Part shown: positions 10,078 through 23,284 of the stretch, in pieces | Numbering within the stretch: the first letter of the stretch is position 1 | Layout: each line of letters opens with the position of its first letter | Assembly: GCA_001414345.1 (NCBI GenBank) | Contig: LLCB01000018.1 | Span: 297,522 to 361,521 of the forward strand | Direction: 5' to 3' | Length of the DNA: 64,000 nt | Source: Hymenoscyphus infarciens | Taxonomy: Eukaryota > Ascomycota > Leotiomycetes > Helotiales > Helotiaceae | The notes under the pieces: generated by a model | Seen by the model: the letters and a program-made list of their open reading frames with translations, nothing else | What the model was told of the DNA's origin: nothing | Databases searched by the model: none | Program-made: the position numbers and the translations under genes

Positions 10078-13000
10078 CTACCGAGAGTCTCTATTGCTGT
10101 GGCTCAAGTAGTCAGGATAGTGTGAAACCATTGATGCTGCCCGTGGTGTTGGCTCTTCGTCCATCGAGTCGAATTGCGAGGACGGCTTTGGAGTCTGATC
10201 AAGATCAATCTCGGCTACTTTGCTACCAGGCGAGGAAAAGAGTTCCGGGGGTGTCAGCGTAGATCCTGAGATTTGTGACGCAGAAGGAAGCTCGTCTATC
10301 GTAGGTGGTGGCTCGATGGTATCGGCGCTTGCAGCTACGTCGGACGTAGAAACGACGCTTCCTCTGCTGTTTGTGCGCATCATTTCCGTCCCTAGTTTTG
10401 ATCCGCGATGAGCCTTTGCATGCTTAGGACTCTTTTCGCGGGAACCCAGATCTTCGTCTTCGTCATCTCCAGATTCGCCACACTCATGGCGATTTTTCTC
10501 AATAGATTCTCTCTTGGCTCTCATCTTTTCAGTGGATCGCTGTCTATGAGGGATCTTTTGCAACGAATGTTCCATTCTACCAGGAGCGGATGCCTCATGT
10601 AGAAGATGTAAAGGAAGCTGTTTGGGAAGATCACGAGCTTCTAACAAACTCTCTTCATTACTGATTCCAAGACCAGAAGGCTCATCCCACTCACCAGTCG
10701 CTTTTCGGCTGATCACAACTGAAACATCCTCATTGTTGAAAGATTCGGAATCACCGAACAAGCTAGAGCTGATCGAATCACCCCTGCTGGAGCCTCTAAA
10801 GCTACTTCCTGGCATTTGGGCGTAGCCCGAAGACCCAGAAGTTGGGCTATCCTCGAGGCGAGTGCTCTCTTGGCGTAGGCCAGATGGTTGTGTATAGCTG
10901 AGAGGAATCGCGGTACTCTGTCCTGGAGTTGGAGCTTTCCATTGGCATAATCTGCACATTACCTCCGTCAATTTCGAGGTGGTGGGAGGCTTTTCAACCA
11001 AAGCATCGAAATGATGAGGGGCCTGGAGTTCCTTTAGATATCCAGTGACTGCAACAATCGGGGTCTGGGAGTTGGCATTCTTCGTGTCCCGAATCATGCG
11101 TGCCACATCAGCTCCATTAATTTGAGGTAATTTGAATTCCATCATGATAAGATCGAACTTAATCTCACTTAAAGCGTAACGCATCGCTTCGGCGCCATTG
11201 GTTGCAGTAATGGTTCGACACCTCAATTTCTCAAGGAGCTTTTCCATCACCATTCTCGAAACTGGATGATCCTCACAAATAAGGACATCCAATGGCCGAA
11301 ACTGGGGTCCATCTAGCATATTGATTGCAGACATGCGTCGGGAACTCTGGCGGCGTCTTTGAACACGAAGCAGGGCATTGGCCTTGTCGCCTTCGTTGTC
11401 GGAAGATGATGGTGACATATCGAATACTTGACTTCTACGTTTGCGGTGAGAAAATACATCGGCCGGTACAGGACTGCCCTCTTGTGACCCAACTGTCTGA
11501 GATCTTGCACGGGCGGATGCGGGTCCGCTGACCTGGCGAGGTGTTGACATCTTCTGAGGTGAGATGGCCAAGGGTGGCGGACCAGACCCGCGTGTCTTGA
11601 TGGGCGATGATATAGCCGAGCTAGCAGCCTTTTGAAGGCTTGCTGGCATGCGAGGTACGTCGAAGAAACTGCCAGGGGCTAGAGAATTTCCGGACTGGTG
11701 AGAAAGACTTGAAGAATTGCTAGATGTCTTTCGTCTACCTTCTGCATTTTGACCGGCGATGAATGAGACTAGAAGAGGCGAAGATGGCTGAGATGCTCGG
11801 CTGGGGGAAGAATTGGCTTGGCTTAAACCTGATGGCGAGGATGGCCGATTGATAGCCTTTGCATTGGAAAGAGTCCTTTGAATCGGCAAAGGTAAAATAG
11901 GGCTACCTTCAAGTGTTGGTCCAGGCGAAGTGCAAGTGTTGGGTGCTACACCAGGACTTGTAACTGATTTGTTTTGAGCAGCCAAGGCTTCAGCACGAAG
12001 CTTTTGAATAACATCCTTATTTGCTTTCTCCAGTACTGGCAAGTTTTTGAAAGCAAAGTTTCCGAAGTCGTCAGCTACAACTGGTTCGCTAAGTCTGCGG
12101 CTCTTCGAGTCTCGCACGTGTGGGGGGATGTGAAGAGGCATCAAGCCGCGCTTGATTGAATTGACTTGAGACCTAACTCGAGAGAGTGCATCATGAGGGC
12201 GTTCATGATACTCCGCTCCTGGGGTTGAAGCTGGTGGTGAGGCTTGATCTTCTAATTCCTCAGCGAACGACTGTAAAGTAGCGCCACGAGCATCAAAGTA
12301 TTCTGTGTCTTCAGGGTTTTCTGGAGCAGGAATGAATTGGGCATCATCTTCAAGAAGTTTATCCCAATCTGTACCATCAAACCAGGAATGGTTTCGAATC
12401 TCGTCACCACCACAAGAAAACTTGTCATCTTTGTTCGCGCCAAGTCGTCCGCGAGGGTCAAGGCACAAGAGCTTGTTGATCAGGTCCTTAGCTTCTGGGG
12501 AAACGTCAAAGTCATCGTCATCAGGCCAGGAGATTCTTCGAGCAAGAATGTTTTCGAAAACTTCATCTGGACTTCCAGCATGGAATGGAGGGTAACCATA
12601 CAAAAACTCGAATAGTATACAACCAACGGACCACCAATCGCTAGTCTCATCTTGACCAACACCATTAACAGTCTCGGGTGCCAAATAGTCTGGTGTTCCT
12701 ACGAATCGACGATTGCTATCGTCTGGATCAAATAACGCCATCGGAGGAGGCATCATGCTCGTTTGGGGAGGTGTGTTCTTGTTTTCTGCGCCATTACTTG
12801 ATTGACTGTTGATTTGATGGAGGGAAAGTAAGTCCGGAGAGCCGCTGCCTTCATTCTCGCTCATTTCCTCGATAGGTGTTCGTCTTTGATTCATCATTTG
12901 CTGACCTTGGTTGTCATTGAGAGAGAAGCTGGTAAACATTTGGTTCAATGAATCGCTATTACCACTGTCGCTTCGACCCGAGATCCTTCGATTATCCTTA

Positions 13001-15851
13001 TTGACTGTATTCTCACGGCTGAGACTAAAATATGAAGGCGTGTTTGGCCCATTATCTGGGGTCATCTGTGGAGTTGAGCCTGGCGAGTGGTGTCCCTGGA
13101 AGTCGAAGGAGGTTGATCGGGAGGAACTGATAGATGTCGTGCGCGCGAAAGGTCCTTGCTTGAGTAAATCGGGAGCGGATTCATTAGCAACACTGTTGAG
13201 AACTCGCTTCTGACGACCGATCAATCCCATCCGGGAAAGGCCAAAATCAGTCAACTTGAGATGTCCCTTTTGGTCAATAAGAAGATTATCAGGCTTCAAA
13301 TCTCTGTGAACAATGCCTCGGTTGTGAAGGTGCTCGACGCCAAGGATGACCTCCCCAAGATATTTCTTGGCCCAATCTTCAGGGAGACCGCCTAGTACTT
13401 TGATAAGAGACGCACAATCTCCACCGTTGAGATATTCCATAACGAGGTAGAGATAATCCTTGCTAGAAAAGGTCCAATACAGCTTGGCAACGAAGTCGCT
13501 TTCACCTTGCCACATCATGATAGCCCGCTCGGCTTTCACATTTGTGACTTGATTTTTGGCCACCATGTCAGCCTTCTTGAGAACCTTGATGGCATAGTAA
13601 TCACCGGTAGACCGTTTCTTTGCCAAGTAGACACTACCGAACGCTCCTTTGCTGATAGGCTTGATGATTTCAAAATCCTTGATAGAAGGAGGAACCGCCC
13701 TTGCTTGAGGAGCACTCACTGCACTCATCCTTGGAGATGGTGGTGGTCGGGAAGGATCCGAATTGGCTGCCGAAGATTGACGCCTATGATGATGCGGGAT
13801 CAAAGCAGGAGAAGTAAACTCGCTGCCTGGAAGCATGGGCGAGGCTGTCGGAGAAACAATGCCTTCGTGGGCGATTGGGAGGGCACGAGGCTTGGTGATT
13901 CTTAGCGGGGATGAAGGTTGTCCAATTCGGACTGGTGATTCTTGTCTGTGTGGAGATGAAGTTCCAGGAATGATGAGACTTCTTCGCTGGCGTGACTTCG
14001 CGGCACGACGGAGATCACCAAATTCAGAAACTGGGGATTCAGTTCTTGCAGGTGGCCTGGAGATCATTGATGATGATCGCAAACTCCCGTCACTGTCCCC
14101 AGCGTCGCTCTCGAAGAATAGAGACTGTCGTCTAGATTCTGGATGGCGTGGGAGAATCCCAATTGGACCCTGCGACCTTGGTGTTGGACATTCTTTTGGG
14201 CTACTCGACCTGGCAGAAGCTGCTACTGATGGTGACCGGCGCCCTTCCGCTGCGTTTTTGGCCATTTCAGCATCTCGAAGAGCAGCCGCGAGAGAAGATG
14301 GATTAGCATCGAAGGATCCGGTGAAAAAGCCGTCTTCGTTCCCAGCAGTTTGCTCCTGATCCTCTTCCTCAGATTCCGACTCGCTGCTACTGAGAACTCC
14401 AGCGGCAATTCGGGCAGCTTTTCGCATAGCTTCGTCAATACAGTCTTGAACAATAACTGAGAACTCGATGCGGATTCGCTCGGAATACTCGATGATTCTT
14501 CGATGGCGCAGGACGGCCTCGACTTTGGCTTTGGCTGCTCTCTCGCTATCCGCACAAAGTAATGCCAACCCCTGTTCTTGGTCCAAAGTATTGGTACTTG
14601 GCGATTGCCATTGCATGACTTGGGAGATTCGCGATTCAGACTGAGGCGATTGGGTGCGAAACTCACCAGGAGCTTGTGGCGGTGCCTCTTTGATAGCAGG
14701 AGTGCTGATCTCGATGGAAGTGTCGCATAAATCGAGAAGTAGCTCAACAATCCTAGCCTGAGGGCGTCGCACTGCGAAAGAGCGTGCTCGTGCATGGCCA
14801 AATCCGGTGGTTGATGGATCTCGGGACCTTGCAGGTGTACCTGGGGAAGCTGTGCCAGAGGAAGAGGGGGTCGAAGGTGTTGGCCCAATTGGCATCCCCT
14901 TGTACTCGGCCTGAGGAGCGGCCAAGGCGGTTTGCTCGCCTGTATTGGGTCGAGTTCTTCGGGCCTCGAGGGCATCTAGAACTTTGACAATGGCATGACG
15001 ATGCTCCGTAAGATTTTCCTGGCACATTTGGACCTCCATTTCGGCTGTATGCTCCTGTAAACATAACTCACTATGCTTTTCAAACCACCATGGCGGAATT
15101 TGACGTTCACAAATGCGGCAGAGAACAGGCAGAGGTGGAGCATGATTTGCGGGATCTCCCAGACCAACTTCCGCGAGAGTAGTAAGGTAGCCTGCTAGGA
15201 TTTCTGCACCCGATCCGAGGGAGTCTACGATGACAGCTGGTAAGTCGATTTGAACTTCGCGGGGCGCAATCCATGGACGTATCATCCACATCGTCTAGAG
15301 GTACATTAGTTTTGGGCTTTCCTGCACCACACTTCACAACTTACATGACTCTCTCCTCCAGATGAACGGTCATATACCATGATTCCCTGACCCTCCAAGT
15401 CAATCGTTGCTGGCTCGACCTGCACCTCCGAGCTTCCCTCCTCATTGCCTTCCAAAAGTTGCTCAGGAATGGCAACTGGAAGCAGTTTCGAAGCCGGACC
15501 CAATTGCAGAGCAAACCTGATAATCTGACTTCGCGAATCGTCCTTCTTGATCGATTCCACAATTTCCTCAAAGACCTCCTTGTTGTCGCTAACCACAATG
15601 TCCTTGATTGGCTTTCCCTGCACTGACTCAAGTGTGGTACCGATCACATCTGTCCAGGAGGGACTGACCCATCGAATCCGGCCATCGAGCCCCAAATCCA
15701 TAATGACATTCAGTGTCTGTTCTGCCGCCTCTCGAAGGTCGTCCCTCTCTTCCCGAATATCCGCACTCAATGAGCGCTCCATATGACCACCAGCATGTGC
15801 CCGCAACTTGGACACGGCCGGTGGGGCCAGCATCGTTTTATTGTCGTCCAT
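10078..15851 (-). CDS. rim15: Rim15/Greatwall-type PAS-kinase-receiver protein
   Basis: Two exons (15345-15851 and 10078-15294, 50-nt intron GTAAGT...CTCTAG) give 1907 residues. Order of parts: PAS-like region in the first 150 residues; a zinc-binding CxxC...HxxxC segment at about 228-247 (CRICERQIPPWWFEKHSELC); a Ser-rich linker; an AGC-type kinase with a glycine loop near 720 (SKGAFGSVYLAKK), HRDLKPDN near 834, DFGLS near 854 and GTPDYLAPE near 1037; and a receiver domain near 1505-1610. The roughly 180-residue insert between DFG and the APE loop is the hallmark of the Greatwall/Rim15 group. Such kinases promote quiescence and stress survival by acting on endosulfine-type inhibitors of PP2A, downstream of TOR, PKA and phosphate signalling. 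The receiver has MMEFKLP where an Asp is expected. A long Ser-rich tail follows. Confidence 0.95.
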
Positions 15852-18800
15852 CGTGGCGAAGATTCCTAAGAATCGAGTGTCGCGCGCCCATTGACCGTAA
15901 TGTCGTTCGTGCTTTGTATCTCGGCTCGTGGGGTCAGATTGGCCGTCGATGTCATGCGCGTTGTTGTTGTCCGAGTGTGTGCTAATGGCCGTGTTGCAAT
16001 CCCGCCCCTACGAGTGGTAGAGACCGGAGTACTAGCAGCGAGGGGAGAATCGAGACATCGTGCGAATTGATGTTGGTGTCTCGATAGTGGTGGTGGTGGT
16101 GGTGGTGGTGGTGATGGTGATGATGGTGATGGCGGTAACGGTAGCGGTAGCGCGCCGGCTGGGGAAAGTGCTGTCGAAGCTACTCTTTTGGGTCGGTGTT
16201 GTCTGGTCCACGTCGTGAGGGGTTGAGGTGATTCTTTGGAAGGGGGAAGTCGGCGGAGTGGGTAAGGAAACTTGCTCCAGTGAAGGAGAAGAGACTCTTT
16301 TTTTTTTTTTTTCTTTGGAGCGTCAAGAAGGGCAGCTCTGCTCTACAATCTGTCGGCGGGAATCTCTCGCACTCGGGCTGAGGCAATGGGGATGGTTTGT
16401 CGTCGGTGGTTGTCGTGTCCTTCTAGGGAGAGGGAGCGCCGCTGAGGTTGCTGCGGAGGATTTTTGTGAGTAAACGCAACGGACCCTCGGCCTCTTCGCG
16501 TAGATAGAGTGGAGTAGGCACTGGGAGTAGGACCAGTAGGTATGGCTTCACCCGGGAAGTTACCGGGTTTGGATTTAATAGCGGGGAGAGCTAGTTCACA
16601 GAGCCAATCACGAGAACAGTATAGGGTATGGTGACCCACAATAAGAAGGAAACCAAACAAAGGCAACCTGACTAGGTGGAAAGGCAAGTTCTACGCTTGT
16701 GCTGGGAGTGACGCTGTCGAGGCTGGGGTTGGAGTTTTGTCTGCCGCCGAGTATCACGGCGGCCGTAGTGAAGTAGGGTGGCCGAGAAAGAGGTTCGTTC
16801 TTTATTCACCTGCACCACATAGCATACCTACCTATATGGCATAACATGGCGAGGCATAACACCGTTGAGGCCTTCACTTTGTTTCGTTTCCCACGACGAA
16901 CAGAAGCCATTGGAGTCCATTAACATTCACCCCCTCAATCTACCATAATGTTGTTACTTCTTCGCCTCTGACTAAGATGCTTAATCTTTGCATTGACGCC
17001 GTCTACCAAAGTCAAGCAGGCATCGTGCTAGCAAGCCGATTGCCGACATCCTTTAAAGTCTCCACGCCAGGCCAGTTCAGGTTGTTGAGCCAGAGGGGAT
17101 GGGACTGGATGGGACTGGATGGGACCACCCTCGTCGAGCAATGCAATATAAAGGGCACTATAAGCTAATTATTGGTGCAGCACTTACAGTAGTCGCAACT
17201 CTCATGCACGACGATCTATTATCCAAAGTACAAAAGACATCAGTCTGCTTAGCCGTTTCCTTTGCCCAATTCCTGTGATGCAGCGAGGCAGCCTCAGGGG
17301 CAGCTTTGACGAGGCATTGGCGAGGATTGACGAGGATTGACGAGTATGGGGGGCACGGCGGCCGAAGTGGTGTTAGCAGCTATCATGATTTGAAAGGAGA
17401 TCTGTGATGAGACCATCGGACTATTATCCTGCCATTCCGGTAGGTAGAGAATTCTCTCTTGGATGCAGAAGTAATAATAGGGTGCTTGGTAACAAAGAGG
17501 GGAAGCAACGGGAGTTGAGGGGGAGCGACACTTGAGCACTCCATGCAGCATAGTGTATACTTTTTGCTAGCTCGTCCCTCTGGTCCAAGGGATTGATTGA
17601 GGGGGTTGATTATGAAAATACGAGAGTATAAACGCTCCGTGACCTCTTTTGAAAACCTCGTTTTTACCTAGTTGGGTGTCTGGTTGCATGGCAGTGGCAT
17701 CAATTCAAGCCAGGCCAACCAATCTGAAAAAGATGGCGTAGTCACGGTGGCAAATCCCAAATCCCAAATCCCAAATCCCCCAGCCCGGCAAGTCTCTCTC
17801 ATCCCCCTGACAGGCGATGCTCGCTCTCCTTTTCTCCCTTTTCTACGTCGCCTATCCCAACACCACCACATCCACGCTCCCACGCATTCCCAGAAAACTC
17901 TCTCGTGGAAGGCGAATGGAAGGGCTTCCCATCCCACCCTCTCACCCTCTCACCCTCACCACGGAATCACCCTCCCCTTCCACATGTCACACCGCCCCCG
18001 CCGTCCTTTTTCGTCGAATGGGAATCCACGGCCTACGGCACAGTCAAACCACATCTCAAGACCTTGCCAAAAAAGAACTGCAAACTGACATCCAAACTCT
18101 CCAAACTCGTCCTCGCACCGATCTTTAGAATACCAACATGACGATACATTGGTCCAAAAGCCCCACTCTGCATCTGTGGCTGCCGCTGCATACCACTAGC
18201 ATCGGCCACGACATCGACGGCCCCTCAAAATCCATCATCTAGAGAAATACTCACTAGCCATTGGTTTCTGGGATAAACATCTCGAGGTGTAGAGAGCATC
18301 TTAGACAACCTCACCCGTCAGGACGGCAGCAGCAAGGCGTCTCATCATACTCTACATACCACCGACACACCATCTCAGAGTACACAGGTTCAAGGTACCA
18401 ATTCCGATGGGTAACCTCCAAACCCGAAGTCAACTTACCAAGTTAGTCCTTGAAAAACCTGTCCAACATCCCAAGCGGCACAACCCCAAATCTCCTTCCT
18501 GAGCGAGGGAAGACCATGCGGCACCCGAATTCTCCGCGTGCTCTGTTACCTGGTCCATCACCAGATCCGTCGGTGAACCCGCTGTTGGGTCGTACCACAC
18601 ACGCCGTACAACCTGAAGAGAAGCAAAATCTCGTCTACAATTCTTCATCTATTCTCTCGTGTCTCCCCAGAATTCAATCGTCCTTCCACCATGGTATTCT
18701 GGAAACAGGTCAAACTGCCATCACCCGACGGTGCAGACTCCGTATATCACATTGACATACAACTTACATATTCCTTTTCCCGCCGTTGGCGTTTTTTCCC

Positions 18801-20296
18801 CTCACCTCACTCACACCGCATCAGCTCACCCTTCTCTCCTCCCTTTTTTTTCTTCTCATACTCGCATCTCGAGTCATATTCGATGCGCCGGATGCACAAC
18901 GTCTCTGCCGCGGATGTGGGGTGAAAGGTTTCAGTCAACCTTTTCCCAATTAGTCTTTTACAGAAAACGGTCAGCAGACGACGATTTTCCCCACGTGATC
19001 TGACACGAAAACGTGGAGATGGGTATTTGTCCTACCGCTCTCGATTTTCTTCTGTTACTCAAGTCCCCCTCTTACGTGTACGAGGGATAAAATGAGACAG
19101 TTCTCACGCGAGTCAATTTTCTGAAATGAAATTGGTCACTGGTTTGGATTTTTTCGTAATTTCAGTCGTCGTCTTTTGAGTTGGAAAGAGAGTTTTGGGA
19201 GTTGGCTGAGTCGGATTCTAGACCCTCTCAGCTGCAGATCTCTCCCTTCTTGGTTCTGCAAGTCTTCTCTTCGAGGAGTTTCCATGCTGGCGGTTTGTGG
19301 TCTGCTTCGTCGGAAACTTTGCAAAAAACATTTGCAATTGAGGGCATTCAGACTCCAAGGTCACATGTTCTAAGACTGTTTCCATGATTGACCTTTCTAT
19401 TTACAAGCTGCGATTACTGTGTTTTCTCGGGCTTCTGCTTCCATTTCTTGATGCCACCCTAGTTCAAACAGAGCGTTACGAAAAATACACTTTATCACCT
19501 CGCTTATTTCCTTGCCTTTTACTCGGTAGGCTACTGTAGTACCTATTTCCATGGAACCCCATACACCATACAAGTACTCTAACCTAGAGCCTTTCACTGG
19601 ACTGGTTGAAATAAAATGAGCTCTGCATGTGACGAACTCAAGTCATATCATGAAGCTGGAAAGTTTCTAGAGATTACTTACTGATAAGACACCGAAAAAG
19701 TCAGGGTGTAGCGAGTCCAATTGACAACTCCACTTTATTTAGTTTTGTTTGAAGCTGTTTTCACGTGGTTGAATTAAGTACATGCTTTTCAAGCGAGTTT
19801 CTGGATGTGAGGTCGCCATCTCTGGTCACTGAAGGATGCAGCGCCATTTTACTTGCTCTTATTCTCCGAATTGGGCTAACAGTATAATTGTCAAATCGAA
19901 CAATTACACGGCGGGATCTGACAAGAACTCCGTCGCCCCCTAGTGCACTTGTATTTGCCTATTCATCTTGCTATATCCCAGCGTTATTGTTCTGATTAAA
20001 ATAGTTGAATGGGAGAGGTAGCTCGCCAAAGAGTGGATTCACGCCTCGATTCTTTGCCTCCTCCCGTTCTTGTGCGATGAATGCCTTTTCGCCACTTACC
20101 ATTGGTTATTGTAACATGACTAAGAAGCTAAATCAAAAACCTATTCTAGGTTTGTTTCTGTGCTGAGCATTCTCCCCTTTTATCGGTAACTTCTACGTCT
20201 CTTTTTACAACCAATTTATATGCCATATACTCAACACTGCATACCAATCAAAAGCATCGCTAGGCCAACACGACACTCATCAGTAGGATAAACGTC
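15852..20296. other. 4.4-kb gene-free, low-complexity stretch upstream of rim15
   Basis: I see no supportable coding gene. The sequence is full of short tandem repeats: GGT/GAT triplets at 16086-16137, a T tract near 16298-16312, GATGGGACTG repeats at 17098-17126, GAGGATTGAC repeats at 17320-17343, CAAATCC repeats at 17751-17780 and CTCACCCT repeats at 17936-17958. Long pyrimidine-rich runs occur at 18780-18860. The first kilobase or more is likely the promoter and a long leader of rim15. A non-coding transcript is possible but not shown. Confidence 0.5.
16086..16137. repeat. (GGT)n/(GAT)n triplet microsatellite
   Basis: Nine or so GGT units are followed by mixed GAT/GGT triplets and then GGCGGTAAC and GGTAGC triplets. 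It lies about 240-290 bp upstream of the rim15 start codon, so it may be transcribed in the rim15 leader. Confidence 0.85.
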
Positions 20297-21541
20297 ATGC
20301 CTACAAATCTTTTGGAACTTCCACGAGAAATTCGGAACATGATTTGGGATGAAGCACTCTCAGTGGAGAAGAATATGATTATGTGCCCAGGTTCCGAGCG
20401 AACAATGACTTGGAGCGTGGTTACCGAGTTGTTCTATGTGAACAAGCAGCTATCTCTAGAGACCATCGACTACTTCTATAAAAAGAACCTCTTCGTTTAC
20501 ATCTCGGACGGTCCTTTTTCTCAAGATTTAGCCATGGGCCCCCTGACAGATGTGATTCCCTTCAAGTACTTCAGGACATCAGTGCCTCAGACAGTGGAAA
20601 ATGAGGGCTGCAAGCTACTGGAGAAACTCCCAACAGTATTGAAAATCACGTTCACCGAGGGTGTTTTGCCACCGCATATGGAGATGGAAGCAGGTATCGG
20701 TGCTGTCATGTCCGCAACCCATCTACCGACCTTGGTGCAAGTCCTAAATGGATACCACACCCAATCCACCCACCCCGGATGGAGAATCGTCACCACACCC
20801 ATCACCAAATTGCTATTGGACTTTAAACCTACAAGCAAGCACTACCCAGAGAACAGACAGCAAGCCCGTAGGCTGGCCGAAGCTTTGAAAGGGCTCGGAT
20901 CATGGCTACTTGAATGGCACGACCCTCCTATTCCACCATCTATCGAGGTTCAGAACTGGGTCCATGGCAACACTTTACCGCTGACAAATCTCCCGCCCTT
21001 GAAAATGGAGGAAACAGTTGTTGAAGCAAGGAGAATCCAGACATATGCTGATACTCTTTTAAAAGCTGGGAATACCATGGCCGCGAAAATACAATATACC
21101 GTTGCATACTATATGCTAATCCAGTACAGATGGTCACTCTACTACCTCAAGCTAGACCCGGAGCACCTCGTGAATGAATTCCTCGATGGGATGGATTTTC
21201 CCTCTATGCTTGAAAGGGTGGAGTTCCTTCTCGGTTCTTGGTTGGGTTTCTCTATCGCGCTTGATACTCTTGGTGAGTGTCGGCACTCGACGCAGTTCGT
21301 AACTTTAGCTGTGCGATTTGTGACCAATCTTAAGATTTGGTCACGTCCCCCGGCGGTAGAGTTACATACTAGTGCGCTCTCTTACTTTTGCAGGAAGGTT
21401 ATGCGACTCGGGAGTGTTCGTTATCTAGGTATGGTTAGGAACCTATTATCACATGCTGGAGACGAGGAGGAAATGGCTGGATTCAAAAGGCAGTTTGACG
21501 ATGTTCTAGAACTCGAGGACGCTCAAAAGCTTCTTGATTGA
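20297..21541 (+). CDS. Fungal PREIR-type (2EXR/F-box-like) protein
   Basis: A single intronless frame of 414 residues starts at the ATG at 20297, which follows a normal leader (AAACGTCATG). It begins with LLELPREIRNMIWDEALSVEK, the conserved opening of a large, expanded fungal family sometimes annotated as 2EXR or F-box-like. The middle has a RIVTTPITKLLLDFK strand and later a helical region around RRIQTYADTLLKAGNTMAAK that resembles tetratricopeptide-type helices. No enzyme motif is seen. The edge-cut protein at 1-936 is a probable paralogue with the same order of segments. If the opening is a true F-box, it would bind Skp1 in a ubiquitin ligase; that is inference only. Confidence 0.8.
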   Translation: MPTNLLELPREIRNMIWDEALSVEKNMIMCPGSERTMTWSVVTELFYVNKQLSLETIDYFYKKNLFVYISDGPFSQDLAMGPLTDVIPFKYFRTSVPQTVENEGCKLLEKLPTVLKITFTEGVLPPHMEMEAGIGAVMSATHLPTLVQVLNGYHTQSTHPGWRIVTTPITKLLLDFKPTSKHYPENRQQARRLAEALKGLGSWLLEWHDPPIPPSIEVQNWVHGNTLPLTNLPPLKMEETVVEARRIQTYADTLLKAGNTMAAKIQYTVAYYMLIQYRWSLYYLKLDPEHLVNEFLDGMDFPSMLERVEFLLGSWLGFSIALDTLGECRHSTQFVTLAVRFVTNLKIWSRPPAVELHTSALSYFCRKVMRLGSVRYLGMVRNLLSHAGDEEEMAGFKRQFDDVLELEDAQKLLD

Positions 21542-22439
21542 ATTGGGAAGTGAAAAACCACGCAACGTATACCGTCCAGCAAGCATTCAGAGGAGTTCTT
21601 CGAGGCGTGACTTTTTGAGTTGGGTGCTTAGACAGGGTTTCGTTTGGGCACTTGCAAGACGAGGCCCTTCCAGGATCAGGTAACTTAGAGATAAGTCCCA
21701 GATATAAGATAAGTAACTGTCAAAGAATATACCCACAGTAACTTATATAATTTCCAAAACGGAAACTGCTTGAAAATCGTTGTTTCTTGCCTGTTTGGCT
21801 CACTCCCAGGGATATTTAAGTATTCCACTAAATATGCCGGGAGAGGTTCAAAGTGGCCTGGCATATATTTTACTATATGCTCATCTTTCTAATAATATAT
21901 TTAGTAATCGTTTAGCTGGTTTAGTGTATAAAGCTACATTTGATCCCAAGCGTAGGAGTAATAGTCGTAGGACTAGTACTAGTGTTGGGGTAGGGAGAAG
22001 GTATGCCAGAAAATATACGGAATTGCAATTTTTTTTTTTGGAGAAAACAATTTTTTTTTTTTTGGTGGTGCATATGCTTTGAACAGATGATGGCATGAAG
22101 TTTACGATATTTTAGTTAAAGTAGTATAGTTAAAAGTGTAGGCTAAACGATTCTGCATATTTAAAAGTGCAGTCCATTTAAATATGACGGCGTTGAATTT
22201 TCGGTGGTCCATCATATCCTAATATTCTAGGAAAAAGCGCGAGCGAAAAAACAGGGGCTTAATTTGTAAGGAAATATTAGGCATTGAAGCGTGGATGTTA
22301 GGGGTGGGAGAAACTAAGAGAGAGATCCAAAGAGGACTAAAACGAGGGGAAGGGGAAAAGAGGGGTCATGTTTAAGTGGAAAGGTAGATAGTTAGCTATC
22401 CGTCCTTCAGTCTGCTTGTCTGGCTTCCTTTTCTCTGTC

Positions 22440-23160
22440 TAAGAATCTTAGTCCAATATTATATTCTGTAATTAAGTTTTGAGCTCGTTTATAACTCTGA
22501 CCTAGGGGAATACAGTAGGGGTACCCGAAACGATTTAGAAGTATTGCTTAGGTGTAGACTTAGGCGGGGATACAATATTTATTAGATTATCGCGATATAT
22601 ATTATATAATAAATATTATAAATTCTTATCCGATACGATGAATATTATTAAGAAAGTAACGATAATTGATAGATATATAGTAATCTATATACTCTATGAT
22701 TGAACTATTAAGATATATCACAGCTCTATAGAAGCTAAGGTACCAGCTTTGTAGTTTGCTTTTAATACTAAGTTTATAGCGTCGCCGAAGATTAGAGCTC
22801 TATTAACTAATAAAAGCATCTTTGAAACTATACGTTGCCGCGGGAAATGTTCTTATATAAGAAGTAGTATGAAACTCGCTTTATTAGATTTATGTTATAC
22901 TGCTTTTTAGAGATAATTTTACTAATTATCTTTCAGATAAAGAATTAGAATTTATTTAGAATTTTTAGAAGTGTTTTTATATACTATAATCTTAGCTTAT
23001 AACTAGTGTTTTCTCTACTTTACTAACTTTACTCTATTTTAACTTTAGAACTAGTACTTTTGTAGTAGTCTTTTCTTAGAGAACTAGTTGAATGCTTGAA
23101 ATACTCTATATTTAGAAAATGAGAAAGTTCTTGTCTATAAACTTAAGTAGAAAAAAGACT
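22440..23160. repeat. AT-rich, RIP-like degenerate repeat
   Basis: The segment is dominated by TA, TTA and ATA steps with few C bases outside TCT/CTA contexts and no usable frame. This is the usual appearance of a transposon copy after repeated CpA-to-TpA mutation. The family cannot be recognised by eye. Confidence 0.5.
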
Positions 23161-23284
23161 GTATTTGACGTGAATTTTGGTGTGAAAAGAGACCTGTGCG
23201 AAAACTCTTAGTAGCCTCCCACTGCACCCCATTTCTGTCACCTGGCTCGAGGTAGATAATGAAAGCGGCTGTAAATACTTCTGG

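Noticed and set aside
14223..14975. Minus-strand open frame of 250 codons
   Set aside because: It overlaps rim15 in another frame of the same strand; the Ser-rich linker of rim15 explains it.
17672..18141. Overlapping Pro/His/Ser-rich plus-strand frames
   Set aside because: They follow tandem CAAATCC and CTCACCCT repeats, which keep all frames open without implying coding.
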